Shown: positions 6,507-9,376 of the stretch, one piece after another
How positions within the stretch are numbered: the stretch's first letter is position 1
How the letters are laid out: each line of letters opens with the position of its first letter
Origin: JBGTCY01 sp041748615
GTDB lineage: Bacteria; Bacteroidota; Bacteroidia; Chitinophagales; CAIOSU01
Assembly (NCBI GenBank): GCA_041748615.1
Contig: JBGTCY010000247.1
Coordinates: forward strand, 1 to 9,376
Direction of reading: 5' to 3'
DNA length: 9,376 nt
Notes under the pieces: model-generated
What the model saw: only the letters and a program-made list of their open reading frames with translations
The model's database searches: none
Told to the model about the DNA's origin: nothing
Program-made: the position numbers and the translations under genes

Positions 6507-6899
6507 TTAGCCTTCAATCCGAGTCCCGTTCTGATCTTTGAATTCAACAAATTTGATTACCCGTAAAAATGCCATTGATTTCAATTCCTGTTCGCTTTTT
6601 GAAATCCCGTATTTTTTGGCAACGTCACGCCAGTTTTTAACGCTGCTCTTAACTTTTTTAATTATTTGTTTTGCCCTTGAGGTCTCTAAGCGAAAGTATT
6701 CGTGAACATCCATCGCTAATTCCAAACTCAAGGCATTGTCGTTTTCGGAAATATTCAATTTTAATCCGGTGCCGGTCTCTAAGGGATTCATATCGAAAGC
6801 CGGTGAAAGCGACCAGCCTTTTTTAGTGAGGATGAAGCCGAGGTTTCTCAAATGGTCATCCGTATTTGAAATGCAAATGCTAAATACGATTCTTCTTTT
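6507..6899 (-). pseudogene. HipA kinase toxin, C-terminal remnant
   Basis: The frame reads RRIVFSICISNTDDHLRN from about 6896, then LGFILTKKGWSLSPAFDMNP, and ends at a TAA at 6507-6509, about 129 codons in all. SNTDDHLRN is the HipA catalytic loop and SPAFDMNP the metal-binding region, and the rest matches the helical C-terminus. HipA family kinases run to about 420-440 residues, so the N-terminal two thirds, including the ATP-binding part, are missing. There is no proper start: the only in-frame candidate is a TTG at 6851 that lies after the catalytic loop, and in-frame stops occur just upstream inside hipB. The fragment overlaps the last codons of hipB. It is a deletion remnant without kinase activity. 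HipA normally phosphorylates glutamyl-tRNA synthetase or related targets. Confidence 0.85.
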
Positions 6900-7185
6900 T
6901 GGGAGTGCGTGCTTTTGTTATTAAGCCTGCGTCCTGCAGTTTTCTGCCTAATTCATCATCCTTAGCTACTAACAGAAAATCCTTTTCAAGTTTAAATACA
7001 GCCAACACTTGCAGATAGGAGCCGATACTTACGCTTGGCGCGCCTTTCTCAATTGAAAGCAGCGTAGGGCGGCTGATATTTGCCCGTTCAGCAACTTGCT
7101 CGCTGCCGAGTTTTCTGCGCAGACGCGCCAGCTTGATGTTTTCAACCAATTCAGCGATGATTTTTCTTTGTCTTGGCAATAACAT
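6880..7185 (-). CDS. hipB: HipB-like XRE family antitoxin/repressor
   Basis: 101 residues with a Cro/C1-type helix-turn-helix. The segment RLRRKLGSEQVAERANISRP (21-40) followed by TLLSIEKGAPSVSIGSYLQV (41-60) is the HTH_3 fold. The C-terminal part KDDELGRKLQDAGL is typical of Bacteroidota HipB proteins paired with HipA. It would dimerise, bind operators upstream of its own gene and, in an intact locus, neutralise HipA. Here HipA survives only as a remnant joined at codons 95-101, so HipB is an orphan. The last residues (TPKKKNRI) may derive partly from fused hipA sequence. The ATG is the complement of 7183-7185; the operators begin 22 bp upstream. It reads as an undamaged gene. Confidence 0.9.
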   Translation of the reverse strand: MLLPRQRKIIAELVENIKLARLRRKLGSEQVAERANISRPTLLSIEKGAPSVSIGSYLQVLAVFKLEKDFLLVAKDDELGRKLQDAGLITKARTPKKKNRI

Positions 7186-7207
7186 TGTTTTCTTTTTTCG
7201 GTATAAC

Positions 7208-7223
7208 GTAAATTTAATTTTAC
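7208..7223. promoter_or_regulatory. Candidate HipB operator 1
   Basis: GTAAA-TTTAAT-TTTAC is a 16-bp palindrome of form GTAAA-N6-TTTAC whose nearest edge is 22 bp upstream of the hipB start. A second site with identical arms and spacer length lies exactly 32 bp further upstream. Symmetric half-sites for a dimeric XRE repressor in the promoter of its own gene are expected; binding by HipB is inferred. Confidence 0.6.
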
Positions 7224-7239
7224 AAAAGAAATCATTTTT

Positions 7240-7255
7240 GTAAAAGATACTTTAC
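7240..7255. promoter_or_regulatory. Candidate HipB operator 2
   Basis: GTAAA-AGATAC-TTTAC repeats the arms and 6-base spacer of the site at 7208-7223. The 32-bp separation is three helical turns, so both sites face the same side of the DNA. The complement of 7242-7249 reads TATCTTTT, one mismatch from the TAnnTTTG -7 element, so this site would overlap the hipB promoter. Confidence 0.6.
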
Positions 7256-7490
7256 ATTACTACGAATTAATATGAAGATTATTGGTTTTCATGACCTGTG
7301 AATTTTAAACATGGATTGATTGAAGCAGACCTGATAGCGCTGGTGAATGTAGCATTTTGGATTCGAAATAAATATTACCTTAAAAATCTTCAACCATGAG
7401 CTATTATTGTTCTGCGAAATGAAATTAATCGCGAAATGTTTTTTAGATTGAGGCGTCCTGCTTCTGGTCTGTTTTTTTAAAATAAATGAA

Positions 7491-8378
7491 ATGGAATTTA
7501 TTGACTACTATAAAATATTAGGCATATCTAAAACGGCTAATGAAAGCGAAATAAAAAACGCCTTTCGAAAATTGGCAAAAAAGCATCATCCCGATTTAAA
7601 TCCGAATAACAAAGAGGCTGAAGCCATGTTCAAAGAAATGAACGAGGCTTATGAAGTATTAAGCGACCCGGAGAAAAGAAAGAAATACGACAAATACGGC
7701 AAAGACTGGAAACATGCTGCTGAATTTGAAAAGGCAAACCAACAACAATCCCGTTCCCGGGAAAATACGGGCAGGGAACAATATGCCGGTGACTTTTCTG
7801 ATTTTTTCGGGTCAATGTTCGGTGGAGATGCGGGCAATCAATACCGGCAAACAAAATTCAGAGGGCAAGACATCAGCGCTGAATTACATCTGGCGTTAAA
7901 CGATGTATATCAAACCCGGCAACAAACCCTGACCATAAATGGTAAAAATATCCGGCTCACCATTCCGGCAGGTGTTGAAAATGGACAAACAATCAAAATA
8001 ACCGGACAAGGCGCGCCCGGAGTGAATGGCGGTCCCAATGGCGATTTATACATTACTTTTTCAATCGCCAATCACCCTAAATTTAAAAGAGCAGGAAGCA
8101 ATCTGTATGCTACTGTAGATTTAGACCTTTACACCGCTATTTTAGGAGGTGAAACCGTTATTGATACATTTGATGGGAAAGCTAAATTGAAGGTTGCTCC
8201 GGAAACGCAAAGTGGCACCAAAGTGAAACTGAAGGGCAAGGGGTTTGCGGTGTATAAAAGCGAAAATGAATTCGGTGATTTATACATCACTTATCAAGTA
8301 AAATTGCCGACCAATCTTTCCGAAAAAGAAAAAGCATTATTCAGTGAACTTTCAGAAATCAGGAAAAATGGAAAATAA
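7491..8378 (+). CDS. cbpA: DnaJ-class co-chaperone, CbpA type
   Basis: A 295-residue Hsp40 protein. An N-terminal J domain (about 5-70) carries the HPD motif at 33-35, which stimulates DnaK ATP hydrolysis. A Gly/Phe-containing linker follows (about 97-116). Two beta-sandwich C-terminal domains then bind client proteins; NGQTIKITGQGAPGVNGGPN (164-183) and the GGETVIDTFDGKAKLKV segment (219-235) are typical. The CxxCxGxG zinc-finger repeats of true DnaJ are absent, which makes it CbpA-like. It overlaps the downstream cbpM by 11 bases, the classic partner arrangement. An ATG five bases upstream (7486) is out of frame. In Escherichia coli CbpA also binds curved DNA; that is not assessable here. 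Confidence 0.93.
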   Translation: MEFIDYYKILGISKTANESEIKNAFRKLAKKHHPDLNPNNKEAEAMFKEMNEAYEVLSDPEKRKKYDKYGKDWKHAAEFEKANQQQSRSRENTGREQYAGDFSDFFGSMFGGDAGNQYRQTKFRGQDISAELHLALNDVYQTRQQTLTINGKNIRLTIPAGVENGQTIKITGQGAPGVNGGPNGDLYITFSIANHPKFKRAGSNLYATVDLDLYTAILGGETVIDTFDGKAKLKVAPETQSGTKVKLKGKGFAVYKSENEFGDLYITYQVKLPTNLSEKEKALFSELSEIRKNGK

Positions 8379-8664
8379 AAATTTAATACGGATAGCGCAT
8401 TTCTGCAACTGTTATGAAATTGAATTTTCTTTCATCAACACTTTACAGGAGCGCGGGTTAATTGAAGTGGTTGTTATTGAAAATGAAAAATATATCTCTG
8501 AGGAACATTTGCCGGAGGTGGAAAAAATGATGCGATTGCATTATGAGATGGATATTAATATGGAAGGCATCGAGGCGGTTTTTAATTTACTGAAACAAAT
8601 AAATGATTTACAACAAGAACTCACGGCTGCAAAAAATAAATTGAAATTATTTGACCATGATTAA
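8368..8664 (+). CDS. cbpM: CbpM family co-chaperone modulator
   Basis: 98 residues starting at the ATG at 8368, which is preceded by AGGAAAA. The in-frame ATG at 8344 is less likely because it lengthens the overlap and adds non-conserved residues. The N-terminal part (IRIAHFCNCYEIEFSFINTL, 7-26) and the segment around EEHLPEVEKMMRLHYEM (45-61) fit the MerR-like CbpM fold. The C-terminus (about 66-95) is a heptad-like helix rich in Leu, Gln and Lys. CbpM binds the J domain of CbpA and limits its activity toward DnaK. Its 11-base overlap with the CbpA-type gene supports that role and suggests coupled translation. It overlaps the next small ORF by 8 bases. Confidence 0.85.
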   Translation: MENKNLIRIAHFCNCYEIEFSFINTLQERGLIEVVVIENEKYISEEHLPEVEKMMRLHYEMDINMEGIEAVFNLLKQINDLQQELTAAKNKLKLFDHD

Positions 8665-8806
8665 ACTGGCTTCCGAAATTGACATCATCCGTAATATCCG
8701 CGAAAACCTCGCGCAAAAAACTTACGGCATTCCATTCTTACCGGAAGAAAAATTGTTGCCTGCATTGCTTGATGCCGGTCGGGCTAAAGAGGCGGCAGGC
8801 AGGTGA
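8657..8806 (+). CDS. Small hypothetical protein, 49 residues, possibly truncated
   Basis: The ATG lies inside the cbpM end (8-base overlap), and the frame runs MIKLASEIDIIRNIRENLAQ, then KTYGIPFLPEEKLLPALLDA, ending GRAKEAAGR and TGA. The composition is protein-like: charged helices and a PFLPEEKLL turn, with no signal peptide. I do not recognise the family. The last ten codons are unusually G+C rich compared with the rest, and beyond the TGA another protein-like stretch continues in a different frame, so this may be the 5' part of a larger gene broken by an indel or rearrangement. The overlap with cbpM suggests it was part of the cbpA-cbpM operon. Confidence 0.5.
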   Translation: MIKLASEIDIIRNIRENLAQKTYGIPFLPEEKLLPALLDAGRAKEAAGR

Positions 8807-8823
8807 GGTTGATGCATGAATAG

Positions 8824-8919
8824 GAAAATCTATTTACCGAATTGTACAACCTGAGACAATCAGTTCACCACAATCCCGATGAAATAAATATGATTACCGA
8901 AAGATATTTTTTTCCGTAG
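8824..8919 (+). pseudogene. Protein-like stretch without a start, possible gene debris
   Basis: Between a TAG at 8821-8823 and a TAG at 8917-8919 the frame reads ENLFTELYNLRQSVHHNPDE and then INMITERYFFP. It looks like real helical protein sequence and has no start codon before its only Met (about residue 22). It is in a different frame from the small ORF at 8657-8806. The best guess is that both are pieces of one decayed gene, but the family is not recognised and the call is tentative. Confidence 0.3.
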
Positions 8920-8956
8920 CGCTAAATTGTCCGGTCAAAAAAAAATTGATTGTAAT

Positions 8957-8964
8957 TACCTTTG
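8957..8964 (+). promoter_or_regulatory. Candidate -7 promoter element before the BRO-N gene
   Basis: TACCTTTG matches TAnnTTTG exactly and lies 54 bases before the ATG at 9019. No clear TTTG -33 element sits 19-21 bases upstream, where the sequence is an A tract. It would give a leader of about 45-50 bases. Confidence 0.35.
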
Positions 8965-9018
8965 TCCTTAAAGCATAACAACGAATTCAGGTTAATATGA
9001 ATCATCGCGCACATTAAC

Positions 9019-9291
9019 ATGTCAAAAAAAATAGCCATGGACAAGAAAAACGAAATAAAAATTTTTGAGGACAAGAAAGTAAGAACTTTCTGGGATGCCC
9101 AGCAGGAAAAGTGGTACTTATCCATTGTGGATGTGATAGCTGTTTTAACTGACCAAACCGGTTATCAGGCAGCCAGAAATTATTGGAAAGTCTTAAAACA
9201 CCGCCTACTGAAAGAGGGAAATGAAACGGTTACAAATTTGGGCTTAGTTCTAAATAAATCAGCAATAATATTTAATTTTGCTACATGCTAA
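9019..9291 (+). pseudogene. BRO-N (phage antirepressor-like) protein, truncated
   Basis: The first 73 codons read like the start of Bacteroidota BRO family N-terminal domain proteins: KKVRTFWDAQQEKWYLSIVD (19-38), then VIAVLTDQTGYQAARNYWKV (39-58) and LKHRLLKEGNETVTN (59-73). In intact relatives NETVTN continues into a QLKMQAADGK-type segment. Here it changes at about 9238 to LGLVLNKSAIIFNFATC and stops after 90 residues, while intact proteins are two to three times longer. An insertion at that point is likely, since another ORF begins at 9285. The start may be 9019 or the in-frame ATG at 9037. BRO-N proteins are DNA-binding proteins of phages and mobile elements. The family call is fairly firm; the cause of truncation is inferred. 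Confidence 0.7.
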
Positions 9292-9376
9292 ACCACAAAA
9301 CAATCATAGAGCAGTTTGGGCAGATGGATTCAGCCGACCGGCAAGCCGTTTTATCTCAGCTTTTATTGATGAACGA
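9285..9376 (+). CDS. Start of an unidentified ORF, possibly a transposase
   Basis: From ATG 9285 the frame stays open to the edge: MLNHKTIIEQFGQMDSADRQ then AVLSQLLLMN, 30 complete codons. It begins inside the tail of the truncated BRO-N reading frame (7-base overlap), about 47 bp after the point where BRO-N similarity ends. A short helical N-terminus of this kind is seen in some insertion-sequence transposases, and the position just inside a disrupted gene suits one. The similarity is too little to name a family. Confidence 0.4.
   Translation, partial: MLNHKTIIEQFGQMDSADRQAVLSQLLLMN

Noticed and set aside
6507..6851. A real 114-residue gene starting at TTG 6851
   Set aside because: The start falls after the HipA catalytic loop SNTDDH, which is still readable upstream in the same frame, so this is a remnant and not a gene with its own start. 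A HipS/HipT-type split kinase is also excluded because the ATP-binding part is absent.
1..9376. CRISPR array, tRNA or rRNA genes, or a new defence system
   Set aside because: No regularly spaced repeats, cloverleaf-like segments or rRNA-like stretches were seen, and no cluster of defence-type effectors. Only the broken hipBA and BRO-N fragments relate to mobile or toxin systems.

Overview
The window looks like chromosomal DNA from a member of the Bacteroidota, probably an environmental lineage related to Chitinophagales or Sphingobacteriales. Supporting signs are moderate GC, A-rich start regions without strong Shine-Dalgarno sequences, promoter-like elements of the TTTG / TAnnTTTG type, and the gene families present (DUF6428-containing ars operon, CbpA/CbpM pair, Bacteroidota-type HipB, BRO-N protein). 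The organism call is an inference from these features, not a database match.

Layout. Positions 1-1122 hold two minus-strand genes: the 5' end of a secreted TPR protein and, upstream of it, a DUF1295 (steroid 5-alpha-reductase-like) membrane protein. Reading right from 1370 are a complete cytochrome P450 and the ribosome-assembly GTPase Era, joined by an ATGA overlap. A 317-bp gap (3616-3932) follows. It holds several inverted repeats and the promoter/operator of an arsenic operon. The operon (3933-6407) encodes an ArsR repressor, a DUF6428 protein with a Cys-rich tail, an ACR3 arsenite exporter and a low-molecular-weight-phosphatase-type arsenate reductase. Together they would sense arsenite, reduce arsenate to arsenite and export it.

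From 6507 to 7185, on the minus strand, lies a broken hipBA toxin-antitoxin locus. The HipB repressor is intact, but HipA is reduced to its C-terminal third, joined directly to the end of hipB. Two 16-bp GTAAA-N6-TTTAC palindromes spaced exactly 32 bp apart sit upstream of hipB and are strong candidates for its operators. From 7491 rightward runs a co-chaperone operon: a CbpA-type DnaJ, its modulator CbpM (overlapping), and a small overlapping ORF of unknown function. The right end (8807-9376) looks decayed or mobile. It has a protein-like stretch without a start, a BRO-N antirepressor-like gene whose homology stops abruptly, and the beginning of another ORF running off the window.

No clearly new multi-gene system is visible. 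The most informative items are the hipBA deletion with its paired operators, the ArsR operator placed on the -7 element, and the inverted-repeat cluster between era and arsR.
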